A program made the translations under genes and the position numbers. This document shows, in pieces, positions 16,395-24,594 of a DNA stretch of 64,000 bases. Below the pieces are notes generated by a model. It made no database searches and was not told the origin of the DNA. It worked only from the letters and a program-made list of their open reading frames with translations. Each line of letters opens with the position of its first letter. Position 1 is the stretch's first letter. Source of the stretch: Polaribacter sp. Hel1_33_78 (GTDB taxonomy: Bacteria; Bacteroidota; Bacteroidia; Flavobacteriales; Flavobacteriaceae); contig NZ_LT629794.1 in NCBI RefSeq assembly GCF_900106075.1, positions 124,001 to 188,000 on the forward strand, in the 5' to 3' direction.

Positions 16395-18026
16395 ATGAAT
16401 GGATACAAAAACATTGCTTTAAAATTAAATCAATTTACTAGGAAATATTACATCAATGAATTAATAAAAGGAACTATATTATTTCTTTCGTTAGGGTTTT
16501 TATATCTTTTTTTCATTTTGTTTTTAGAGTATTTTTTGTGGTTAAAACCTGGGGCAAGAACTGTTTTGTTCTGGTTATTTGTTTGTGTTGAAGTTTTTCT
16601 ATTGATTAAATTTATAGTTTTTCCAGTTTCTAAATTAATTGGTTTTAGAAAAGGTATTTCGTTGCAAGAATCATCTAAAATTATTGGAAATCATTTTCCT
16701 GAGGTACAAGACAAGTTGTTAAACGTTTTACAGTTAAATGAAAATTCCGGTGAGTCGGATTTAATCTTGGCAAGTATCAACCAAAAATCGAAAGAATTAG
16801 CACCAATATCGTTTGTAAAAGCCATTGACTTTAAACAAAATAAAAAATATTTAAAACTCGCAATTATTCCTTTTTTGATTTGGGTAATTATTTTATTCAC
16901 AGGGGTTAATGAATCACTTACACAGAGTTTAAATCGTGTTGTGCATCATAGAACATCGTATATTCCACCTGCACCTTTTTCTTTTTTTTTAGTGAATTCT
17001 GATTTGCAAGTCATACAAGGAAAGCCCATTAGAATATCCGTAAAAACAGTAGGAAATACAATACCTAATGAAGCTAAAATTATTTTTAAAAACCAACAGT
17101 ATTATTTAGAAAATAAAGGAAATAGCACTTTTTCTTACCTGTTTTCGGATGTACAAGAACCTATAAACTTCTACATAGAAGCCAATGGAGTTCAGTCTCA
17201 AAATTATCAAATTAACGTTATTGGAACTCCGACAATACAAAATATTTCTTTAAAAATAAAGTATCCTAATTATCTGGGTAGAGGAAATGAAATTATTAAA
17301 AATTCTGGAAATTTGACCGTACCAGAAGGTACTTTAATTACCTGGCGAGTACAAACAATACAAACAGATTCATTAGCTTTTAGCAACGATCAAAAAAGAG
17401 TTTATTTTAAAAATATTTCTAACGGTAATTTTGAGTACACAAAAAAAATCAAAACTGCATTGAATTATCAAATTTCGTCATCTAATAAAAATTTATATGA
17501 TTATGAAAAATTACAGTTTAGCGTGGATGTTATAAAGGACGAATACCCGTTAATTTCTGTGAATTCAAATATTGACAGTATTTCACGAGGAACAGCTCAA
17601 TTTGCTGGTCAGATCTCTGATGATTATGGATTGAAAAAACTACAGTTGATTTATTATGATGAAGAAAATTCGGAACAAACACAGGTTTTTGACATTCCAA
17701 TAACAAAAGAAAGTATTCAAACATTTTTTTATCAACTTCCTGATGAATTAAACTTGCAAAAAGGATTGAACTATGAAATGTATTTTCAGGTGTTTGATAA
17801 TGATGCAGTAAATGGAAATAAGAGTGCGAAAAGCAATGTTTTTAAGTATAGGAAAAAAACAGAGAAAGAAGTCGAGGAGGAGCTGTTGAAAGAGCAAAAA
17901 TATACGATTAATGATTTAGAGAATTCTATTCAAAAACAAAAAAAGGAGCAAGTTCAGTTAGAAACTATCCAACAAGATTTACAGAATAAAAAGAGCATAA
18001 ATTGGAATGATAAAAAGAAAATATAA
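16395..18026 (+). CDS. DUF4175 family protein, N-terminal part (interrupted by in-frame stop)
   Basis: 543 residues up to a TAA at 18024-18026. It has membrane helices near residues 25-45, 57-77 and 150-170 and a large extracytoplasmic strand-rich region, then starts a coiled-coil (LENSIQKQKKEQVQLE). The same reading frame continues after the stop (NFIKRQQQYKK) directly into the gene half at 18060, so both are pieces of one DUF4175 protein of about 1126 residues. Function of the family is unknown; the topology suggests a large membrane-anchored protein. A single base change (for example GAA to TAA) would explain the break; sequencing error is possible. Confidence 0.8.
   Translation: MNGYKNIALKLNQFTRKYYINELIKGTILFLSLGFLYLFFILFLEYFLWLKPGARTVLFWLFVCVEVFLLIKFIVFPVSKLIGFRKGISLQESSKIIGNHFPEVQDKLLNVLQLNENSGESDLILASINQKSKELAPISFVKAIDFKQNKKYLKLAIIPFLIWVIILFTGVNESLTQSLNRVVHHRTSYIPPAPFSFFLVNSDLQVIQGKPIRISVKTVGNTIPNEAKIIFKNQQYYLENKGNSTFSYLFSDVQEPINFYIEANGVQSQNYQINVIGTPTIQNISLKIKYPNYLGRGNEIIKNSGNLTVPEGTLITWRVQTIQTDSLAFSNDQKRVYFKNISNGNFEYTKKIKTALNYQISSSNKNLYDYEKLQFSVDVIKDEYPLISVNSNIDSISRGTAQFAGQISDDYGLKKLQLIYYDEENSEQTQVFDIPITKESIQTFFYQLPDELNLQKGLNYEMYFQVFDNDAVNGNKSAKSNVFKYRKKTEKEVEEELLKEQKYTINDLENSIQKQKKEQVQLETIQQDLQNKKSINWNDKKKI
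18024..18026 (+). other. In-frame TAA interrupting the DUF4175 gene
   Basis: Single stop codon between two open stretches in the same frame (16395-18023 and 18027-19775). The sequence on both sides reads as one continuous protein (WNDKKKI, stop, NFIKRQQQYKKMM). Confidence 0.85.
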
Positions 18027-18059
18027 AATTTTATTAAACGCCAACAACAATACAAAAAA

Positions 18060-19775
18060 ATGATGCAGCGTCAGACTGATAAGCTGCAAGAAAATCTTGA
18101 CGAAAAGAAAGAAGAAAATGATAATTTACAGGAGAAAAAAGAGGATTTAAGGGAGCGTATAAAAGAATTAAAAAAACTAGAAAAACAACAGAAGTTGTTA
18201 GATGAAATTCAAAAGATAGCAGAAAAATTAAATAAAGAAGATTTAGTTAAGAAAGCAAAGGAATTAGCACAACAAAACGAACAACAACAACGTAGTTTAG
18301 AAAAAATGTTAGAGTTGGTAAAACGTTTTTATGTAGAACAAAAAACCATGCAGATTGCCAGTAAGATTGAAGAATTATCGAAAGAGCAAGAAGTTTTGGA
18401 AAAGAGAGTAAAAAACACTTTAGAAGCTCAGAAGGAAATTAAAAATAAGTTTAATGAAATTAAAAAAGAGTTAGAGGGGCTTGGTAAAGACAATGATAAG
18501 CTAAAAGAACCTATGGAATTGCCAGATGTTGAAGACGAGAAGGATGAAATTGATAAGGAGTTAAAGAAATCGGAAGAAGAATTACAAAATCAAAAACAAT
18601 CTGAAGCTAAGAAAAGTCAGAAGCAATCCTCTAAAAAAATGAAAGAGATGAGCGCTAAAATGCAAAAAGCAATGCTTGAGATGGAGGGAGAGTCTATGGA
18701 GGAAAACATGGATGATTTGCGTAAGTTGCTAGAAAACTTGGTTGTTTTTTCTTTTGAACAAGAGCAGTTAATGACAAAGTTTAATGAAACTTCTACTTCT
18801 CATCCAGATTTTGGAAAAGATCTAAAAAAGCAAAATCGAATTAAAACATACTTTGAGCATATAGATGATAGTTTGTATGTGCTTTCTATGCGTCTTCCAA
18901 AAATATCGACTAAAATTCAAGATGACTTATCGTCTGTTCATTATAATTTAAATCAATCTCTAGAAAATTTTTCTGAGAACAGGTTTTCTCAAGGAGTATC
19001 TAATCAACGCTATGTGTTGACTGCGACTAATAATTTAGCAGATTATTTAAGTAATATTTTAAATAGTATGCAAAATAGCATGTCCATGAAAATGGGGAAA
19101 GGTAAAAAGAGTAATAGCCTAGGCTTTAGTTTACCAGATTTGATAAAGAAGCAGGGTGATTTGTCAAAAAAAATGCAAGAGGGCATGAAAAAAGGACAAA
19201 AAAAGGGAAAAGGGAAAGAAGGAGAAAATCCTGAGAATAATGGTAAACCAGGAAAAAAAGGAGAGAAAGGCAAAGAGGGTCAAGGCGGTAAATCTGGAGA
19301 AGGAGGAAAGAAACAAGGTGAAGGTAAAGGTAATTCGAATGAAGACTTGGATGGTGAATTGTATGAAATTTTCAAGCAGCAAGCTCAGTTAAGACAGGAG
19401 CTTCAAGATGCATTAAAAGAGGGTGAAGAAGGAAAGTCTGGAGAAAATACTGCTAATAAAAAGGTGCTAAAAACCATGGAAGATTTAGAAAATCAGATTT
19501 TAGAAAAAGGCTTTAATGCAGGCACACTTCAAAAAATGCAACAATTGAATTACGAGTTACTTAAGTTAGATAAAGCTGCTCTAGAACAAGGAAAAGATAA
19601 AAAGCGAAAATCTACGGGCAATAAGAAGGAATATGAAAAGAATAAAATTAAAGCACTTGAGTTTAAAAAGCTGTTTTATAATCAAACTGAAATATTAAAT
19701 AGACAATCATTACCTTTGCAGCAAAATTATAAAAAGAAAGTTCGAGCTTATTTTTCTGACACAAAAAAAGAATAA
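18060..19775 (+). CDS. DUF4175 family protein, C-terminal part (after in-frame stop)
   Basis: 571 residues from the first ATG after the stop at 18024. Almost entirely coiled-coil and charged (Lys/Glu-rich, residues 1-200), then a helical domain, a Gly/Lys/Glu low-complexity segment (about 365-430: repeated KGKEG and GGK patterns), and a helical end. I see no ribosome-binding sequence before this ATG (the upstream bases are CAACAATACAAAAAA), so independent translation is doubtful; it is best read as the C-terminal half of the interrupted gene at 16395. It ends one base before ybeY. Confidence 0.75.
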   Translation: MMQRQTDKLQENLDEKKEENDNLQEKKEDLRERIKELKKLEKQQKLLDEIQKIAEKLNKEDLVKKAKELAQQNEQQQRSLEKMLELVKRFYVEQKTMQIASKIEELSKEQEVLEKRVKNTLEAQKEIKNKFNEIKKELEGLGKDNDKLKEPMELPDVEDEKDEIDKELKKSEEELQNQKQSEAKKSQKQSSKKMKEMSAKMQKAMLEMEGESMEENMDDLRKLLENLVVFSFEQEQLMTKFNETSTSHPDFGKDLKKQNRIKTYFEHIDDSLYVLSMRLPKISTKIQDDLSSVHYNLNQSLENFSENRFSQGVSNQRYVLTATNNLADYLSNILNSMQNSMSMKMGKGKKSNSLGFSLPDLIKKQGDLSKKMQEGMKKGQKKGKGKEGENPENNGKPGKKGEKGKEGQGGKSGEGGKKQGEGKGNSNEDLDGELYEIFKQQAQLRQELQDALKEGEEGKSGENTANKKVLKTMEDLENQILEKGFNAGTLQKMQQLNYELLKLDKAALEQGKDKKRKSTGNKKEYEKNKIKALEFKKLFYNQTEILNRQSLPLQQNYKKKVRAYFSDTKKE

Positions 19776-19776
19776 T

Positions 19777-20190
19777 ATGATTGCATTTAATTACGAAACT
19801 GAGTTTCAATTAAAAGATGAAAATCTTTCAGAAAAGTGGATCGAAAAAGTGGTTTTAGAAAAAGGCTTTGAAATAGGAGAAATCAATTATATTTTTTGTG
19901 ATGATGCATATCTTCATCGATTAAATGTAGAGTTTTTACAGCACGATACTTTAACAGATGTTATAAGTTTCGATAATACCTTAGGAAAATTAATTTCTGG
20001 GGATATTTTTATTTCTGTGGAAAGAGTAATGGAAAATGCGGCTGATTTTAAAGTTTCGTCTGAAGAAGAAATACATCGGGTAATGATTCATGGAGTTTTG
20101 CATTATATAGGCTTTAAAGATAAGTCTGAAGAAGATAAAAAAGAAATGAGGAGTGCTGAAAATAGAGCTTTATCTATTTTAAGTAATTGA
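19777..20190 (+). CDS. ybeY: rRNA maturation endonuclease YbeY
   Basis: 137 residues. The substrate-pocket motif HDTLTDVISF (56-65) and the zinc motif start HGVLHYIG (105-112) identify YbeY, a single-strand endoribonuclease in 16S rRNA 3'-end maturation and ribosome quality control. The usual third zinc ligand in GYDH is missing: the sequence reads GFKDK. I recall this change as common in Bacteroidota, but it should be checked. It starts one base after the DUF4175 stop, so a polar effect of the upstream nonsense codon is possible. Confidence 0.92.
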   Translation: MIAFNYETEFQLKDENLSEKWIEKVVLEKGFEIGEINYIFCDDAYLHRLNVEFLQHDTLTDVISFDNTLGKLISGDIFISVERVMENAADFKVSSEEEIHRVMIHGVLHYIGFKDKSEEDKKEMRSAENRALSILSN

Positions 20191-20211
20191 TAATCAGATA
20201 AATAAAATAAA

Positions 20212-20227
20212 AGTTTCACGTGGAACT
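20212..20227. other. parS-like palindrome upstream of mnmG
   Basis: AGTTTCACGTGGAACT: the inner 14 bases differ from the parS core GTTTCACGTGAAAC at one position and form a near-perfect palindrome around CACGTG. It lies between ybeY and mnmG. parS sites are bound by ParB and cluster around replication origins. A second site lies just downstream of mnmG. Confidence 0.7.
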
Positions 20228-20235
20228 ATAGAAAA

Positions 20236-22113
20236 ATGAGTTTATTTTCAACAACATACGATGTGATTGTAGTGGGTGGAGGTCACGCAGGAAGTGAAGC
20301 CGCTGCCGCTGCCGCAAACATGGGAGCACATACCTTATTAATTACAATGAATTTGCAAAATATCGCTCAGATGAGTTGTAATCCGGCAATGGGCGGGATT
20401 GCAAAGGGTCAAATTGTGAGAGAGATTGACGCTTTAGGAGGATATAGTGGTATTGTAACAGATAAAACAGCAATACAGTTTAAGATGCTTAACAAGTCCA
20501 AAGGTCCTGCTATGTGGAGTCCAAGAGTACAGTCTGACAGAATGCAGTTTGCGGAGTGTTGGAGAACCATGCTAGAGGAAACAGAAAATGTGGATTTTTA
20601 TCAGGACTCTGTAAGCGGTTTGTTGTTTGACGGCAATAAAATAATTGGTGTAAAAACTTCTTTGGGATTAAAGATTAAATCAAAAACTGTTATTATAACA
20701 GCCGGAACATTTTTAAATGGATTAATTCATATTGGTGATAAAAGTTTTGGAGGAGGAAGAGCAGGTGAAGGGGCTTCTACAGGAATTACGGAAGAGTTGG
20801 TTGCTAAAGGTTTTGAGGCAGGTAGGATGAAGACAGGAACACCCCCAAGAGTGGATGGTAGGTCTTTAGATTATTCTAAAATGACAGAACAGCCGGGAGA
20901 CGAAGTCACAGAAAAATTTTCTTATTTACCAACCACAAGCTCTTTGCAAAAACAACGTTCTTGTTGGTTAACGTATACAAATCCGAAGGTGCATGATTTG
21001 TTACGAGAAGGGTTTGATAGATCGCCAATGTTTAATGGTAGAATACAGTCTACGGGACCGAGGTATTGTCCTTCTGTTGAAGATAAAGTAGATCGTTTTG
21101 CAACCAAAGAAAGACACCAAATCTTTGTAGAGCCAGAAGGTTGGACAACGGTAGAAATGTATGTAAATGGATTTTCAACTTCCTTACCTGAAGATATTCA
21201 AGATAAAGCAATTCGCGCTGTAGAAGGTTTTGAGAACGTAAAGTTTTTGCGCTACGGTTACGCCATAGAATATGACTTTTTTCAACCAACACAACTAACC
21301 CATTCGTTAGAAACAAAGCTCATTGAAAATTTGTTTTTTGCTGGACAAATTAATGGAACAACCGGTTATGAAGAGGCAGCGGCACAAGGATTAATGGCTG
21401 GTGTAAATGCAGCTTTAAAAGTACAAGGAAAAGAACCTTTTGTGTTAAAAAGAAATGAAGCTTATATTGCTGTTTTAATTGATGATTTAATTACAAAAGG
21501 TACAGAAGAGCCTTACAGAATGTTTACTTCTAGAGCGGAATATAGAACACTTTTGAGGCAAGATAATGCGGATTTAAGATTAACGCCAAGAGGTTATGAA
21601 CTAGGTTTGGCGTCAAAAGAACGAATGGATAGGGTTCTTGAAAAGCAACGGAAAACAAATTTGTTGGTTAAGTTTTTAAACGAAACAAGTGTAAAGCAGG
21701 AAGAGATAAATCCGATTTTAGAAGCAAAGAAGTTGGCCCTAATTAATCAGTCTATGAAGTTGTTTAAGATTGCTTCAAGACCACAATTAAATTTTTCTGA
21801 TTTTAAGAATATTCAGAAGTTAAGTGTATTTTTAGAAGAGAATGACATTGACAAAGAAATCATAGAACAGGCTGAAATTCACTTAAAATATTCTGGTTAT
21901 ATTGATAAAGAAAAAAATAATGCTGATAAATTAAATAGGTTGGAAAATGTCAAAATACCATCTAGTTTTAATTATCAAAAGCTACAATCTTTATCTTTTG
22001 AAGCTAGAGAAAAATTAAGTAAAATACAGCCAACTTCTATTTCTCAAGCAAGCAGAATAAGCGGAGTTTCACCAAGTGATATTTCTGTTCTACTAGTTTA
22101 TATGGGACGTTAA
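20236..22113 (+). CDS. mnmG: tRNA uridine-5-carboxymethylaminomethyl modification enzyme MnmG (GidA)
   Basis: 625 residues, full length. The FAD-binding GGGHAG (14-19), the MSCNPAMGGIAKGQIVREID block (44-63), GTFLNGLIHIG, the cysteine-containing RYCPSVEDK motif, and the C-terminal helical MnmE-binding region with YSGYIDKE and ISGVSPSDIS are all present. With MnmE it installs cmnm5 on the wobble uridine of certain tRNAs using FAD, NADH and methylene-THF. parS-like sites flank the gene on both sides. In many bacteria gidA sits near oriC. Confidence 0.97.
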   Translation: MSLFSTTYDVIVVGGGHAGSEAAAAAANMGAHTLLITMNLQNIAQMSCNPAMGGIAKGQIVREIDALGGYSGIVTDKTAIQFKMLNKSKGPAMWSPRVQSDRMQFAECWRTMLEETENVDFYQDSVSGLLFDGNKIIGVKTSLGLKIKSKTVIITAGTFLNGLIHIGDKSFGGGRAGEGASTGITEELVAKGFEAGRMKTGTPPRVDGRSLDYSKMTEQPGDEVTEKFSYLPTTSSLQKQRSCWLTYTNPKVHDLLREGFDRSPMFNGRIQSTGPRYCPSVEDKVDRFATKERHQIFVEPEGWTTVEMYVNGFSTSLPEDIQDKAIRAVEGFENVKFLRYGYAIEYDFFQPTQLTHSLETKLIENLFFAGQINGTTGYEEAAAQGLMAGVNAALKVQGKEPFVLKRNEAYIAVLIDDLITKGTEEPYRMFTSRAEYRTLLRQDNADLRLTPRGYELGLASKERMDRVLEKQRKTNLLVKFLNETSVKQEEINPILEAKKLALINQSMKLFKIASRPQLNFSDFKNIQKLSVFLEENDIDKEIIEQAEIHLKYSGYIDKEKNNADKLNRLENVKIPSSFNYQKLQSLSFEAREKLSKIQPTSISQASRISGVSPSDISVLLVYMGR

Positions 22114-22133
22114 GTTTCAACAATTTTTTAAGA

Positions 22134-22149
22134 TGTTCCTCGTGGAACA
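22134..22149. other. parS-like palindrome downstream of mnmG
   Basis: TGTTCCTCGTGGAACA matches the 16-bp parS form TGTTCCACGTGGAACA at 15 of 16 positions (centre T for A). It lies between the mnmG stop and the methyltransferase start. Confidence 0.75.
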
Positions 22150-22161
22150 ATTCAGTTTTTT

Positions 22162-23037
22162 ATGTCAAAAGATATCGATTTTTATAATAATCTTCAACCT
22201 TTTTTAGAATGCAAAGACCATACAGTTTCAGCTGAAGTTTACCAGCTAATGCTAAATGATGAGTATGATATGTTGGTTACAAAACCTATCCCAGAAAATA
22301 TAGAAAAATACTACAAAAGTGAAGATTATATATCGCACACTGATTCTAAAAAATCATTATTTGATAAAGTGTATCAATCTGTAAAAAACATCACCTTAAA
22401 AAGGAAGCTAAAATTAATAAGTAAATGTCTTCTTCATCAAGATAGTTTATCTAGGCCTGAAAAAAACATTTTAGATGTTGGAGCAGGAACAGGCGATTTT
22501 TTAAAAGTTTGTAAAAGCAGTTCATGGAATGTTTTTGGAACAGAACCAGATGCTGGTGCAAGAAATATTGCAGCTAAAAAAGGAATTGTACTTCAAAAAG
22601 ATTTATCAAAACTTATAGGTCATAAGTTTGAAATAATAACCCTTTGGCATGTTTTAGAGCATGTCGAAAATTTATCAGAGTACATTTCAATTTTAAAGAA
22701 CATGCTTGCTGATCATGGAAAACTAATAATTGCAGTGCCTAACTTTAAAAGTGATGATGCCAATTATTACAAAGAGTTTTGGGCCGCTTTTGATGTACCA
22801 AGACACTTGTGGCATTTCTCTCAAGAATCTATTGCTAAATTATTTTCTGCAGTTAATATGATGGTTGAAAAAACACTTCCAATGAAATTTGATGCATATT
22901 ATGTTTCTCTTTTAAGTGAGAAATATAAATCTGGAAAAATGAATCCTATAAAATCTTTTTACAGAGGTTTTGTTTCAAATTTAAAAGCAAAAAGAACAAC
23001 AGAGTATTCATCTTTGATTTATATACTTAAAAAGTAG
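22162..23037 (+). CDS. Class I SAM-dependent methyltransferase (Methyltransf_23-like)
   Basis: 291 residues. The SAM-binding motif I is DVGAGTGDF (105-113) and the acidic end of the second strand is FGTEPDAGA; the post-motif II block WHVLEHVENL is typical of type 23 methyltransferases acting on small molecules or lipids/quinones. The N-terminal about 60 residues (CKDHTVSAEVYQLM, then YYKSEDYISHTD) match a common Bacteroidota extension. Substrate unknown. It ends at a strong bidirectional terminator. Confidence 0.85.
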   Translation: MSKDIDFYNNLQPFLECKDHTVSAEVYQLMLNDEYDMLVTKPIPENIEKYYKSEDYISHTDSKKSLFDKVYQSVKNITLKRKLKLISKCLLHQDSLSRPEKNILDVGAGTGDFLKVCKSSSWNVFGTEPDAGARNIAAKKGIVLQKDLSKLIGHKFEIITLWHVLEHVENLSEYISILKNMLADHGKLIIAVPNFKSDDANYYKEFWAAFDVPRHLWHFSQESIAKLFSAVNMMVEKTLPMKFDAYYVSLLSEKYKSGKMNPIKSFYRGFVSNLKAKRTTEYSSLIYILKK

Positions 23038-23103
23038 TAAAAATCGATTTTAAAAAGGGTAAGCTTTAAGCATTGCTTAATAACAACAGAATACCTTTAA
23101 AAA

Positions 23104-23146
23104 AAAAGAAAACCTCTTAAAACAACTGTTTTAAGAGGTTTTCTTA
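23104..23146. terminator. Bidirectional terminator between methyltransferase and DoxX-like genes
   Basis: Long inverted repeat (AGAAAACCTCTTAAAAC paired with its complement) with A- and T-tracts at both ends, between two convergent genes. Confidence 0.88.
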
Positions 23147-23184
23147 TAGAATATACTTATGGCTGATGTAGTAAATAATAAGTT

Positions 23185-23583
23185 TTAACTATTTAGTAAA
23201 TAAACACCCAATAGTGTAATGATAAAATAGACTGCTAAACTCATTGCTCCTGCATAATCTTTTGCTAGACGTTGTCCTATTAACAAAAAAATTAAAGTGA
23301 CGGCACAAAGCTCTATTCCCAATAAAGCAATTTCTTTTAATCCAGAAGTGTATAATTGATAAACACCGAATAGCATTAAAAACCCAGCAACTATTTCTAA
23401 AATTAAAATAATGGCGAGCAATAAGGGAACACCATTTTTTAATGGTGAATTTTTGAAGTGCCCTGTGATAAAAGAAATATTTCCTTTCCAATCTAGTAAT
23501 TTGTCAATTCCAGATTGTAAAAAAGTTACTATTAAAAATAGAAGTATTAAAACCTCTGATGGGTAGTTAGAAAGTAGTTTCAT
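23185..23583 (-). CDS. DoxX-like small integral membrane protein
   Basis: 132 residues with four hydrophobic helices (about 10-27, 50-70, 78-98, 110-130). The first helix contains FLQSGIDKLLDWKGN, and the layout (short helix, FKNSPLKN loop, three more helices) fits the DoxX/DoxD family of four-helix membrane proteins. No catalytic function can be predicted. Probably the last gene of a leftward cluster but 125 bp from the VOC gene. Confidence 0.7.
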   Translation of the reverse strand: MKLLSNYPSEVLILLFLIVTFLQSGIDKLLDWKGNISFITGHFKNSPLKNGVPLLLAIILILEIVAGFLMLFGVYQLYTSGLKEIALLGIELCAVTLIFLLIGQRLAKDYAGAMSLAVYFIITLLGVYLLNS

Positions 23584-23708
23584 TAATTTAAAGTTTTTAT
23601 TTGTTTCTTTTCGTTTGTTAAATGTTTATTAAGGAAGTTCTATCTGCTCAACAATTTTTGAAATAAGGGATTTGATTTTTTCTTAGTTAGAATTATAATT
23701 CCCTGTTT

Positions 23709-24095
23709 TTATTTAAAAACTGAATCGATAGGTTCCCAAAGTTCAATTTTGTTTCCTTCGTTGTCTAAAACCCAACCGAATTTACCATATTCAAATTCTT
23801 GTATTTCTCCTATAATGGTAACACCTTCTTTTTCAAGTTCGACTAATAAATCAACTAAGTTTTTAACCCTATAATTAAACATAAAGTCTTTTTTTGAAGG
23901 TTCAAAATAATCCGTTTTTTCTTCAAAAGGACTCCATTGTGTTGCGCAATCATTTCCAGCTACATCTTTCGACCAAAAAGTACAACCATAATCATCTGTA
24001 TTAAAGCCTAAATGTTTTCGGTACCATTCTTTGGATGCTTTAGGGTTTTCACTCTTAAAAAATAAACCACCAATTCCTGTAACTCCATTTTTCAT
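23709..24095 (-). CDS. VOC family (glyoxalase/bleomycin resistance-like) protein
   Basis: 128 residues with one vicinal-oxygen-chelate module pair: GIGGLFFKSENPKASKEWY at the start and the EYGKFGWVLDNEGNKIELW end with the metal-ligand glutamate in ELWEP. These proteins bind a metal and small substrates; the ligand is unknown. It lies six bases downstream of the DUF1801 gene, so the two form an operon. Confidence 0.85.
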   Translation of the reverse strand: MKNGVTGIGGLFFKSENPKASKEWYRKHLGFNTDDYGCTFWSKDVAGNDCATQWSPFEEKTDYFEPSKKDFMFNYRVKNLVDLLVELEKEGVTIIGEIQEFEYGKFGWVLDNEGNKIELWEPIDSVFK

Positions 24096-24101
24096 AAGGT
24101 A

Positions 24102-24557
24102 TTATTTTTTAATTGCACTATTATATGTGTTAATCCATTCATTTACAGTCATTTTACTGGCAAGTTCCCCAATTAGGTCAAAAGGAATATCATCCATTTT
24201 TTTAAAACGAATGCAACTTTTTCCCATATCTAATTTGTATTTACAATACTTTGTATATTCTTTTACAAACCAATCTAAAAGTTCTTTTTTCGCGTAAATT
24301 CCCATATGATATAAATTTACAGAATTTTTTTGTGAAGCTAGATTTATAAAGGGTAATGGTAATTTTGGATCACAATGATATCCTTCAGGAAATTTAGAAT
24401 GAGGAACATAAAAACCTAACATTTTATAATTGATACCTTCTTCAAAACCTTTTGGAAGATTTTTTTTGATGACTGCCCTAATCTTTTGAACGGCCTGTTT
24501 TCTGTCTTCTGGTAATTGTTCAATATATTCTTCAGGTGTATTTGCTTCGTAAGTCAT
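24102..24557 (-). CDS. DUF1801 (YdhG-like) domain protein
   Basis: 151 residues. The start EEYIEQLPEDRKQAVQKIRAVI and the central YKMLGFYVPHSKFPEGYH with the later VNLYHMGIYAKKELL block match DUF1801 proteins, a fold also seen in iron-chaperone-like YdhG proteins; function is not established. It is six bases upstream of the VOC gene and about 40 bp downstream of the 2-hydroxyacid dehydrogenase gene, probably one transcription unit. Confidence 0.8.
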   Translation of the reverse strand: MTYEANTPEEYIEQLPEDRKQAVQKIRAVIKKNLPKGFEEGINYKMLGFYVPHSKFPEGYHCDPKLPLPFINLASQKNSVNLYHMGIYAKKELLDWFVKEYTKYCKYKLDMGKSCIRFKKMDDIPFDLIGELASKMTVNEWINTYNSAIKK

Positions 24558-24594
24558 CTTTTCTGATTTTTATGGATGATTTAAAGCCAACAAG

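Noticed and set aside
19164..19345. Lys/Gly/Glu-rich frame on the opposite strand of the DUF4175 gene
   Set aside because: Mirror of the low-complexity repeat of the real gene; codon pattern explained by the sense strand.
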